Origin: Branchiostoma lanceolatum
Lineage: Eukaryota > Chordata > Leptocardii > Amphioxiformes > Branchiostomatidae
DNA length: 64,000 nucleotides
Assembly (NCBI RefSeq): GCF_035083965.1
Contig: NC_089724.1
Location: forward strand, 30,464,435-30,528,434
Direction: 5' to 3'
In this document: positions 1 to 11,300 of the stretch, one piece after another
Position numbering within the stretch: position 1 is the first letter of the stretch
Layout of the letters: the number at the start of each line of letters is the position of its first letter
Program-made: the position numbers and the translations under genes
Notes under the pieces: generated by a model
Seen by the model: only the letters and a program-made list of their open reading frames with translations
Database searches by the model: none
What the model was told of the DNA's origin: nothing

Positions 1-28
1 CAGGACTTTATATGAACCTGTCCTTTTA

Positions 29-465
29 CACCCTGACCAATCAAATCACGTGAATCTCATTGAAACTCAGATTCGTATCACCCATTTCCCGACAAATCGC
101 TTTCTAACTTGGCTTACTTGCGTTTACGACTACATCTGACCAAACAAACTTACCAGTGAGATGGTGGAAGGTGTCAGCTTTTAAAAGACGTTTTCAGATT
201 GACAATTTTAGCACTTTGGAAGTAAATGAATCCGCCCGCGATTTAACATTTAGAGAAAAGTAATAGAAACACGCGGGTGGATTCAATCACTTCCAAAGTG
301 CCAAAATTGTCAATCTGAAAACGTCTTTTGAAAGCTGACACCTTCCACCATCTCACTGGTGAGTTTGTTTGGTCAGATGTAGTTGTTAATGCAAGTTAGA
401 AAGCGATTTGTCGGGAAATGGTTGATACGAATCTGAGTTTCAATGTGATTCGATTGGTCGGGGTG
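29..465. mobile_element. Foldback (long inverted repeat) DNA element, about 437 bp
   Basis: Two arms of about 200 bp (roughly 29-243 and 268-465) are reverse complements of each other with few mismatches. The outer ends read CACCCTGACCAATC and, on the other side, GATTGGTCGGGGTG; the inner ends are CCGCCCGCG and CGCGGGTGG around a loop of about 25 bp. There is no coding capacity. I could not define a target-site duplication with confidence. It lies in the HOGA1 intron upstream of the first visible exon. A non-autonomous foldback/MITE is the simplest reading. Confidence 0.75.
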
Positions 466-582
466 ATTTTTGATAACATGATTCTCTGACAAAATATTTA
501 GGTCTTTCAATCATGGCAGAGACACTGCAAAGATAATTGACTTATTTATCATACAAAGTACATTTACAAGGTGGATAAAAAT

Positions 583-966
583 ATTATGCACTTCTGAGTT
601 CTGTGCATCTAAAATTGGAGTTGTGCACCTAATTTTTGACTGTGGTGCACCAGCGCTCCTAGATATTTGTGTTAGGGGTTGCCTACATTAAGGTACCATA
701 ATTGTACACTATTATACAGCTTATATTCGTGATATTTAAGTGTCAGAATAGATAATAAAACCTTTAAAATTTAGAGGGTAGATTCAAGCTATGAAGAAAC
801 TAGTAAAGTCTGATACATGTACTAGTATTAGGTTTGTTTGTTTATTTTCATTTCACCAGGGAGTCATGTCAATCGCCAGCTAGGTTTTGCTAACATTCTG
901 TGAAGCTAAATTCTTACGTTAGGTGTGCCAGTGCATCTATTCCCAAAAATGAATTTGCGTCCCTGC
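583..966 (+). mobile_element. hAT-like non-autonomous element, diverged copy
   Basis: This block shares recognisable segments, in the same order, with 15807-16271: a GTGCACCTA-type stretch followed by TTTTGACTG(T/G)G(T/G)TGCACCAG, a CTAGATATTT stretch, and an end reading TATTCCCAAAA followed by TTTGCGTCCCTG. No coding region is seen. It ends only about 30 bp before the HOGA1 exon acceptor. Family assignment (hAT-like) comes from the CAGGGCTCGAAA-type terminus of the other copy and is tentative. Confidence 0.45.
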
Positions 967-998
967 GTGTACTTGACCTGCTGTTGTGTTTGCTCCAG

Positions 999-1707
999 GT
1001 GCTGTAGGCTGTGTTGCAGCTCTAGCGAACACGCTGGGTAAAGAGGTGTGTCAGCTGCACAGTCTCTGTAAGGAAGGGAAGATGGAGGAGGCCAAGAAGA
1101 TTCAACACAGGCTGATAGCACCAAACTCTGCCGTAAGTATGAGTCTGACCATACTACAGTGTGAACTGTCATGTCACATATACAACTCTATATAAAATCG
1201 AGACATTGTTTACATTCCTGACACAGAATACTATCATCGTCATCATTACATTGTATACTGTTTTAGCCATTAGAATGCACATTATTAGATCGATTGTTAT
1301 TCATGTTATAGATATTTAAGTTCTTCGTAATTGTTAAATATTAGAAATAGTCGATTGTTATGTATCTACAAATTGCCATACATCATACCCGTTACAATTG
1401 TTGCGCAGTAAAGTTCTCCTTCATATTGTCTTGACAACGCTGATGGGATACTCCAGAGTAAACCCACTTATTGGCCAATGACATGTATTGCTCTCTATGT
1501 GCAAACTTCCAATGTTTGTTTATGTGGTGTTTTTCAATGGTTATGTTTTTCTCCCAGGTGACTCGTAAGTTTGGGGTACCTGGACTGAAGGTTGCGATGA
1601 GCTGGTTCGGGTACTACGGCGGTCCGACCCGTTCACCCCTCCTTCCCCTCACACCAGAGGAAGTGGACAGCATGAGGGCTGACTTCCAGAACAACGGATT
1701 TCTCTAG
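999..1707 (+). CDS. HOGA1: 4-hydroxy-2-oxoglutarate aldolase, mitochondrial (last two exons)
   Basis: Partial gene entering from the left edge. The coding exons are 999-1132 (acceptor CTCCAG, donor GTAAGT) and 1558-1707 (acceptor TCCCAG, stop TAG 1705-1707). The first exon encodes [20 protein letters not shown] and continues to [11 protein letters not shown]. The second encodes [20 protein letters not shown], then GGP, and ends in ADFQNNGFL. This matches the C-terminus of animal HOGA1, a class I (Schiff-base) aldolase of the DHDPS/NAL family. HOGA1 cleaves 4-hydroxy-2-oxoglutarate to pyruvate and glyoxylate in mitochondrial hydroxyproline catabolism. The catalytic Lys and Tyr lie in upstream exons outside the window. 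The exon join is phase 0 and the 5' exon begins in phase 1. The 3' UTR follows; I saw no clear AATAAA soon after the stop. Confidence 0.93.
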
Positions 1708-2510
1708 CAAACAACAGTTTGGCCACACTGATTGGATTATATGGATGACATCCTCTTGGCACCTCAAAAGTGATGCAAAAGGAAAAAGTTGCCTTCATTA
1801 TGAAATCTAACTTTCAAAGTAGGAAGGATTTTACAAATGACTGAACTTATTGAAAATGCTATATGAAACAATGAATTTCTTATTTTTGTTCATTCATTTT
1901 ACAATAGTAAAAGAGGCATTGTTTGACATCAGTATCCTTTTTCTGACGTTTTGGGCAATGGCATACACATGAATATGACATAAATGATATTTTGTGACAT
2001 TTTTTGATATTTGGATATTGACCTCTGAGGCATATAATGGATATCTTCTGTATTTCTAGGATCAATGCATTGTACCTTTGTGAAATTATTGGTATGATTT
2101 AATGTGATTATCAATACAGTTATACATGTATGTAAAATATTGGCAACTTTATTTGCAATAGGGAACTTGGCTTATCCAGTTTCTTGCATCATTTATAAAT
2201 GCTTACCTGAATGTGGTAGCCACTGCTAATGGTGGAAAACTTTCATGTTATGTTTGTGTCAACAAGGCCTAGAGAAATTATTGTTGCATTTCCGATTACG
2301 GTCCTGAAGAATCAGGGGTAGTAGGTAGGGATTCTCATTTTTTCAACTGATCCAACAAAAATCTTTTAATAACAATAATAATTATTATAATGTTAAACTG
2401 AAATACATGTACATGTACCTGTACCTTTAGAACCAGAGTTACCCGACCACATGCATGTACCTTCGCCAAATGATTTTAACCTTTTTGACGGATGTATCAT
2501 GAATGTGTCT

Positions 2511-3186
2511 CATTAATTATGCAAATAAGGTAATAATTTGCATAAACTTGATCAGTTGATCATCTTCTCCACCCAAATATCAGAAGTTGTCTTAAGTATG
2601 TCAGTTTTATCTCAACAAAGAAGCCTATTCCAGCATTTTCTGATCAATTATGCAAATTAGTCCCTCATTTCCATGTTCACCTTCACATGATTTCCAAATG
2701 CCAGAAATATGAAATTCCAGTTATTTACCAATATGAAATTACATTTTTTTCTCATTAATTATGCAAATTAGGTCTTCATTTACATATCTCGTATGAGTTG
2801 TATTTATCAATGTCCCTCTATGACTCAGTTACATGTTAATTCTTTTTATTATTAAGTCTTATCATTGAATGGATTGGTTTTATAAAATTTCAACATTGAT
2901 TATGCAAATTACATTTTTATTTGCATGATAACCGTTTCTTTATATCAAGCATCACTTAAGCTACCCACATATCAAAAACAAGTTGTATACATGTTCCGAA
3001 TCAGTACATGTAGCTTATCAATCCCTGTGTTTTGACCACTAGCTGTAGGGCCCCTGGGGACTGGCTTTCCAGCAGGTGAATATTTGCCCCAGTTTGGCAA
3101 CTGACAACTGTTAGGTGTCACATGCATGAGAGTTTTAATCATACAATATAGCAGATTTTAAAACTTTCCTCATTAATTATGCAAAT
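2511..3186 (+). repeat. Decayed repeat with five CATTAATTATGCAAAT cores
   Basis: Near-identical 15-16-mers occur at 2511-2526, 2643-2657, 2753-2768, 2894-2909 and 3171-3186. Each contains the octamer ATGCAAAT. Spacings are 132, 110, 141 and 277 bp, the last about twice the others, as expected of an old tandem repeat of about 130-140 bp whose flanks have diverged. The octamer matches the POU/Oct binding consensus, but repeat ancestry explains the recurrence just as well. Confidence 0.55.
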
Positions 3187-3241
3187 TAGCTGGCCCAAAA
3201 TTTAATCATTTCGAGATACATATACCGACATACCAAATATG

Positions 3242-3585
3242 TTGTGCCCTTCGGAAAGGCACTTAACTTCCTCACTTCACTCAGGTGTAAATGAGTACCT
3301 AGCTTCGGTTAGGGACGTCCCTCGGATAGGACGTTAAATGGAAGTCCCGTGTTTGAAGAGAGCTACACCTCGAGCGTGTTAAAGAACCCACTGCACTTAT
3401 CGAAAAGAGTAGGGTCCTTCCCCACTGCACTTATCGAAAAGAGTGGTTCAAAACCTACAGTCCTATGGCAGCACATGGGTTCGCCCTCAGTAATAGCCTC
3501 CGGCAACTTGTACTTTCCAGTACAAACCTGGTGTGTTATGCCATGAGGTAGTTTACCATGTATGTAATACAAACAAACAATTTTG
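3242..3585 (+). mobile_element. tRNA-SINE body, head missing
   Basis: The segment from GTTGTGCCCTTCGGAAAGGC onward matches the body of the fuller SINE on the opposite strand at 33890-34315: GAAAGGCACTTAA, CTCACTTCACTCAGGTGTAA, TTAGGGACGTCCCTC, GATAGGACGTTAAATGGA and GTTAAAGAACCCAC. No tRNA-like head is present. A stretch CCCACTGCACTTATCGAAAA occurs twice in tandem (about 3388 and 3421), a small internal duplication. Confidence 0.7.
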
Positions 3586-5388
3586 TAAGAGATAATGCAA
3601 AAACGTTTTATTTTGGTGTCATAAACACCTTTAGGCAGAAGTTTGGCAAGTCTTACAAAAAGCTGCTCTGTTGATGGTGGTAGGGTATTAACTAACTATC
3701 AGGGATCCGATGGGGCAATGGAGGTTTCCTGGGTTAATTAACAGTTTATGCCCATACACATGAATATGTATATGGAGGTGAAATGGAATATGTTAACTTT
3801 TTCTAATGGAAACTTTGCTATGATACCATCTTAGGACCTAATGAATTGTGTGACACTTTGTAACAATATAAAATTGTAAAATATTAACAATTTACTAATG
3901 TTATCAGAACAAGCTGATCCAATACACTGATCTGGCAACTTGTGAACATTGTGAAATGACTTTTTCGACCATTAAAGACTTGTACAATTGTGTATTTCTG
4001 CTGCAGTTTTTAATCTGGATTAAAAGTTATCTCCAGTGCAAACATTTTTTGATCTTATGTCATTCACATATTCAAGTTTGCAATACTAAGATAACAACTT
4101 AGTGCTGAAGCAAAATATGGTATTGCAACAAGTACATACAAATTTCAATTTCAATACAACGCTGAGTTTGATGGCTTCACGCATTGCCAGTTTTTACTAC
4201 TTTATGGATGCATGTAATACAGGAAATTGAACCTATGTGAAATAGTATTTATGAATTTCTTGTTTTATTCATTGAGTTCTCATTAATTCAGTCCTAGTTT
4301 CTCTGTCTAAGGTTGTGCATTTCCCTGTGGGAACAACTTTGGACCCGGACCAAGCCAACCTTCCTCTCTTTCCAGTCTTAGGTTACACCATCTTCCAACT
4401 CACATCCTGGCGCTCTTAAGTTGCAATATTCAAACAAGTTTAACCAACAAACTAATGTTTAGCTTTTTGTGTGATAGGATCTGATAGTTGTCTTGCAAAG
4501 TGTATACAGTTGTACTTCTACTCTTCATGCTGTTTGAACAAAATCGTTGATTTGCAGATTTGTAAGATATGTCTTGAGATGTCGGCAGGTGGTTGTAAGG
4601 AGGTTGAGCTGGCAGCTAACACGCTTGACAGGCAGTAACCAGTGGAGACAGGTAAAGGTACAGGACCCCATAGGTGGGTATTTATATGCATGATTCACTC
4701 CACAACAAACCTACAGACAGCCTTTGTATAACGTTACATCACCAAACTGTTTACAGAGGAAGCTAATGATGGTATCTAGTAATAGTTTGATTCGAGTTTA
4801 ACAGAATGATCATAGTCATAATACAATTTTTACAATAGACAGCCAAGTTTAGTAAATAGCTATTTTAAACATTATTCTTTATCAACGATTGTGAATTTAT
4901 TGCACTTAATTTTCCTACAATCTGAGCTATATATAATGTCGAAGGACTTGAGCATCTGTTGTCACATTAAATCAGGAAAGGGAAATCATTGATATTGTCT
5001 ATGTTAACAAACGTAACGTTATCACCTTTCAAATATCATCTTTTCACAAACTTTGAAACATAGTGTACAGAAATGTTGCCACCTGATTGGTGTTTTATCA
5101 TCGGCACAGATAAATGCAGACAAATGTTATTATTTTTCACACTTGGACAATAACGTTTGTTTTTTTTAACATTAAAAGGCTTTGATCTCACTTCACTGTC
5201 TGCAACTTGTCTGAAATCATCAGGCAGATTTGTGGGTGCCGTATGATGTCTTTGTCCCGACATGCCTCGCGCGGTCTCTGTTTGCTGGACATCGTCGCCA
5301 AGATGAACCCCACGTAGAAAGGACGCCAACATTTCTGCACCATTTCTGCCTAAATTCGCTCAAATTTGGCTCGGAACGAAGGGACAGA

Positions 5389-8300
5389 ATGGCGAGCGCC
5401 AGTGGCTCGAAAGCAGAGTTCCATGTGGGAGCTGGAAAATACAGACTCGTACGGAAAATCGGCAGCGGATCGTTCGGGGACATCTACCTAGGAATCAACA
5501 TAACAAATGGCGAGGTGGGGCTCTCCTCTCGCCAGCTCAGTTTTCTGCCTCTTTGCCCTGGGGAATATCAGCCGAAAATCCGTTCAAACTACCGGTTCTG
5601 GCGTGCCAGAAAGGTCTTCAACTCTTCCATTTTGTGTTTCAGGAGGTAGCAGTTAAGTTAGAGTCACAGAAGGCCCGACATCCACAGCTCTTATACGAGA
5701 GCAAACTGTACAAAATCTTACAGGGAGGAGTCGGGATCCCTCACATTAGGTGAGTAGTTCCTTTGTTCGATATTATATTTTCCCGAGTTATCACTTTAAA
5801 CATCGTCCGGAATTTCTCACTCAGACGATGCCTTAGATGTTGATGAATGTTTTTCTGTGTGGAATGTTGACACTGTTGGTCATTTTGGACGGTTAAAACA
5901 ATTGGAACTGAAAATGGTGCAGCTCGCTACAGCAATGGCGTGCAGTTGTGAAAGTGGATTCCCACATATTTATGAAACAACTTATCGCTATTTTTTCCCA
6001 GATTTTTATCTGATATTATACAAACATAAACCCCTGGACATCTAGAGATTGAAAAATCAGGTTTTTCTGATATTGATTTTTGCTAAGTCCCATTTCCTGG
6101 GGGTCTATACGGAAAACCTTGGGGCAGTGTGAGTGACGTAGTCTTGTGTAGTCTGTTGCCAACCAGGTTTTTTGTATGGCCTGAATATATTGGGTGGGGC
6201 TAGAATATTTAACTATTACTCATAACAGGACAGTCTTTTGTCGTCGGCTTAAGACAAGCCATAATCAAGTACTAGGGCCAGGAAGAAAACGTTGATTTGT
6301 AAAGAAAGAATTGTATTTCTGCAAAAATATTTCCTTTTCATAAATTTGATTACATGTTACACTACGGTACTACGTGTTTGTTTGCATGGTTAAACACATA
6401 AATGCAGATATGATATTTTTGTTAGAATTGAGCTGGAATTATTTTAGAAAATTATGAATGAACATTCTGTTTGTTTTGATGCCTTGGTTTGGGAAGAAAG
6501 ATGTAAAAAGTTATGCTTGATTCAAATATTGATATTATGTGAACCCAAATGTTGAAATGCAGGATCATGAATTTTTTATACCATACTTGTGACTACTTTT
6601 TGTTTTTTGTTTAAACTTGTTTGTGGCATAGCGTAGGCTAAATCTTTGTTAGAATAGAGGTATTTCAAGAAAAGTTACGCATGTTTTGTTATTTCCATAT
6701 ATTTGCTAAGTAGATGTAAAGCTTAGCTGTGTTTATGTCACCTTATTTTGCAGTACTTCCACTAAAATATGTCCTTGGCACTAGTAAGAGGCCCACTGGT
6801 AAAATTGTATGTTGTATTTGGTCATTTTGGGCACTGACTAGGAAAGGGGGACACCTGTCCTACCACTACCACACTAGGGGACAGTGCCTGGTAGTCATGC
6901 CCATTGTTTGTTTGTTTGTTTGTGTCACATCCCTGTAAACTGTTTTGGTAATTGAGACCCAGGCTACCATAGATGTCATCGTGCTCCAAAACAATTTCAG
7001 GGCTCAGAATAGTTAAACTTTGGATTGAAACCTTGTTCATACTAGGATTCGCAAATCAGGATCTATCCCTTGCCCCAGTGATTCCCAATTTGCGGATCCT
7101 GGTATGAACACTAAGTATTTGTGTATATACATAGGTCTTATAATTATATGCATAGTACAGGTTAGATGCAGGTATACTTGTAAATAATCCCAGCATATCT
7201 CTGATTTTACCTGTGCTAATCTGTATATGGAGGAGGTATTTTCAGCTCTGAATGATTTGAACCTCAAAACTCAAGTTCGAACAGTTTATTGTACTTGTTG
7301 GGTACCGATTATGTATTGCAACAATTTTTTTATGAAAGACCAAAATAACTCAGTATTTCTCACAAAAAATCTTCAAATAGATGTAGTTTAGGTGCCTGAA
7401 AACATTGAAATCCGCAGAAGTCGATATGTTGTATGAAATCAAGGCTGTCGCCAGGAAATTTGCTTGTTGGGATGGACAAAAATTTCACCCCTTTCATAAA
7501 AAAATCTAAAATTAGTGACATGAAACTGATGAAATTGTATTTCAGTTAGCTTAAATGACAGATTTGTTTTAACAGCAACAATTAACAACATGGGTTCCCC
7601 AACAATAAGTAGAAAGGAAAAATATTTAAAGCTGGAGACAGCCCTGTATGAAATACATCTGATCATCTTGGACCTATTACAATTAAATTATGGTATGAAG
7701 TAATATGATATGAACATTTATGCACATCAATAAACTAACAGTTTTTTTTTTTTGACCAGACAATTTTACTTAACAACTGAGCAAGGAAGTAATGATGGTA
7801 GTCTTCGACAATAAATTATGGGGATTACAGCATGCACAGCTGTCTCAGTCGTTTTCACATTACTCATTTGCATCTTTGGTTGCCGTGCATGCCATTCTCT
7901 GGTATAAGAGGGGCGTAGCCCTGACCCACATATTTTGAATTATGCATTTTCAGATCTGTGACAAATCAGGTGTATATAGAATATTCGATAACCACATGCA
8001 AGACAATGGAGGTCCCCTGTCACAAAACATTTGTATGACAATGATGTCATGTGATGTGTGTGTGTGTTTATGTATGTATTTTAATTTCCATTCTATTTCA
8101 GCAGTATATGTATATATATGATATATCTAGGTAGAGATTGCACCCTGTGATTCTGTCCATAGAGATCCCTATTGGAGTCTGTAGATTCAAAGATACTCCA
8201 TTAACCTTCTGCCTGCTGCCTAACTCTGTAACTGATGGAGAATAGAGTGCCAAATGGCTACTTAAGTGTGTAAAAGACAGGTAAAAGACAGCCAGAAATT

Positions 8301-11300
8301 TCCACTTTGATTCATTACACTTTAAAGCAATAGAATGACTTGTTGTAGTTTTGGATTCATGAATAGGAGACGCCGAACGCGTTCCGAATCCTAGCATGCT
8401 GATAGAAGTCTCGGTGGATCTCTACCAGTAGAATTGATGATTTTGCCAGATCGCATCTCTAAATACCTAAGATGTACATAGTCTGAAGTGTCTGGTATTT
8501 TTGGTAACTGACAGGTGAACTGAGTTGTCTGGAGGATATCCCCTCCGGACGACCCATACTCATAGAGTTTGTTTATCCAATTATTTATGCACAGAAAACA
8601 ACAACCACCATGAATAACATGAACATGGTTTGTGGACAGATATGGACATTTTGTAATTCAGAACTTCATGTAGTTTTTTTTTATAATGATGGCAAACATC
8701 ATAGAATAATGTGAATGCCTTTAAGTTCGCAGGAATTTAATTTCATGCTAGGGAGAAAATGGTGGTATTCGTGGTGGTTTTTAGTTCACGGTTGATTCAA
8801 GGAGGGCAGAATACAGAACAAGCATTTGTGCGGTGGTTGAAAGTTTGTAGTGAAGAGGAACATTAAAGGTTACCACCAAAAATTTTTACCACAAAAAAAA
8901 ACATTTACAGTATTGGCTGTAGGTAATAGTTTCCTGTATATGAAAACAGTGTCTACACTCAGACTGGCACTAACCCCTTTATTTGGATGTTGTTACAATG
9001 GTTTACCACAGGTTTATTTGTGGTGAGAACTTCACCCATTCCTGTGATCACCTATCTCCTATATCCTTCTGTGATCCTGACTGGTTGACAAATGTCATTG
9101 AGTGCACTATAGGAATCAGACTTAACCTAGAAACAAAAATTTACTGTAAATGCAATGTAAGTTCACAGTTTTCACGGTAATTTCTTCACTGCAAACTAAA
9201 AAAACCTGCAGAAATGCTTATTCTGTCTTCTGATCACCTACCAGCATGTTTTGACCGCAAACTAAAAACCCTGTGATTGAGAACAGTAATTTTCTCCCTA
9301 CCACGAAATTAAGTCATATTAAATAAATGCATTACTGTGTCATGGTGGGCCTCGACTGCAATCCAAGCGCCACGGGTGTTCTGTGATACTTGCAGGCTGT
9401 GTGAATAAAGCTGTCCCGATATTGGTGGACTTCGGGATATCGGGAAAAACAGTGTTAAAGTGGGCCCACATGTAAGTTTGGCCTCTGGACTGATGATTAT
9501 TTCTCACTCTCTGTCCCTGTAAGCATGTTTAATTACCAGCTTGGTCCCAGGGTAGTTTGTGAAACCTGGACATGGGTGATGCAGTCAATAATGGCTGCTG
9601 GTCTCAGCTGCTGGTGTTAATACTAATGATACTGCTTAATGAGAAATCAAGTAATCCCCAGGCATAGCTGCAAGTCATGGTGTTTAAGATATAATATATG
9701 ATGAATGTTTGAGTACAGCTGATGTACCGTCTTTTAATCACGGTTTTCGTGGTGGCTGCCACCGCTACAAGGTCCCGTATTTGAGGAGAGCTACACGTTA
9801 AAGATCCCACCGTACTTACAAAAAATATGTGGGGTCCATCCGTGAACATGTGAGATGTCCTTGTCTGAAAAATGGGACCACAAAGTAAAAGTGTCCAGGG
9901 CAGCTGCTGAGCTGTCACCAAGGCATGTTCTATTTCAGTGCTTCTAGGAAATCTGTGTGAATGTGAGCACCATCACTAATAGCATATTGCACTGGTTCAC
10001 CTAACCTTAAAACGTAGGTGCACAGAATATTATGATTAATAGAATGAGGTAGAATTTCTGCAAAACCTACTTTCAAACTTACTGCCTCTCTTCAGAGGTT
10101 AAAGCTTAAATTCTAAATGCTAGCTGAAAAATTCTAAGCAAAGGATACAAAAAAGGTTTTACCATTTTTCATGTCACTTTAAATGTCAGAAATATGCTAG
10201 TGTACATGTATGAATATAGAAAAGAACACAGTGGCCTCTTGCACGTAAATTCAAAATGGTGGGAGAACCGCTTTTTTTCATCATGCAAAAATGATGAAGT
10301 TTTTCCTGTTTGCAACAACTGTTGCCCTGCAGATGAGACGCTCAGTAACATGGTTAACAAAGAAAGAGATTGAGGCCTGTACAGAGACGGGCAATACCTG
10401 GGGTTGAACCCAATGTTCATGGCCGCCGCCGGGCATGTCACGGGGATTGAGGAATAGGGGCATACTAGCGTATGCCAGTGGTGGAAGGCGCCGCGCCGGA
10501 ATAAGCGGATTCGGATAAGAAAAATATGTTTCTATTGCTGACAGCATGCATATTTACAAAGAAAACGATACAAATTTTGCTTCCTGGATAGGAAACAGCA
10601 CGTTGCAGGCTTATTAACATATCACCCACGTCCGTTGCCGGAGAAGGTTCTTCTTTAAACGAGGAAAGAACAACCACGTGAGTCCCCCCTGCTGAAGGGT
10701 CGCACGACCAGTTCCGAGGTGGTTGTGATGGCGATTTGAGGATTACCTTTGAGCGACTACTTTGATCCTCTTTATACTGTCCCCAGAGATGTCTTGTTGA
10801 TAACAGTTGCACGACTATTCAATCGTCGTCAGCCTAAAGAGGGCGTAAGAAGAAACATAACCTTTGGAATTTTGGAGGACTAGGTAGCCATTGTCTAAGA
10901 AGGAAGCCTGTGTTTTTTCTAAACGATACCTGTAGAAATGTTGATGCCTGTGTGTCCAATGCAACACAAGTTATGTAAATAGCCCCTGTTCTCTGGTTGC
11001 AGCCAGTCTGTTGTTATCAGGAAGGGTCAAGCGCTGGCTTTGTTTATTTAGTTTGTAGGTAAACAAACCGAGCCCATGGACAATCCAACACCCAACACTG
11101 AGGTGTGCCGTGTTGTATAGCGACCTTCGGGCGTTCTTTGTGACCTTCAGGAGGTAGGCAGTGGCTCAGGTACACAGTAAATGTTCAAATTTTTGCCATG
11201 GTTTAATGTTCACGTTTTCTATGGTAAGCTGTTCAACGCAAACTTAAAACGCAAAATTGCTTTTGTCTTCTGCACCGATGCCACCTCGTTTTTACCCGGG

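Larger units (their letters stand above)
1708..5388. other. HOGA1 3' UTR and HOGA1-CSNK1A1 intergenic region
   Basis: No further coding exon is recognisable here. The region is AT-rich and contains the HOGA1 3' UTR, a decayed repeat with five ATTATGCAAAT cores (2511-3186), a SINE body (3242-3585), and the presumed CSNK1A1 promoter and 5' UTR close to 5389. GC content and CpG rise from about 5220, which fits a CpG-type promoter just upstream of the CSNK1A1 start. Confidence 0.6.

Noticed and set aside
5230-5649. 139-residue open frame starting upstream of the CSNK1A1 start and running into intron 1
   Set aside because: The family N-terminus begins at the ATG at 5389, and the frame continues past a clear donor at 5515.
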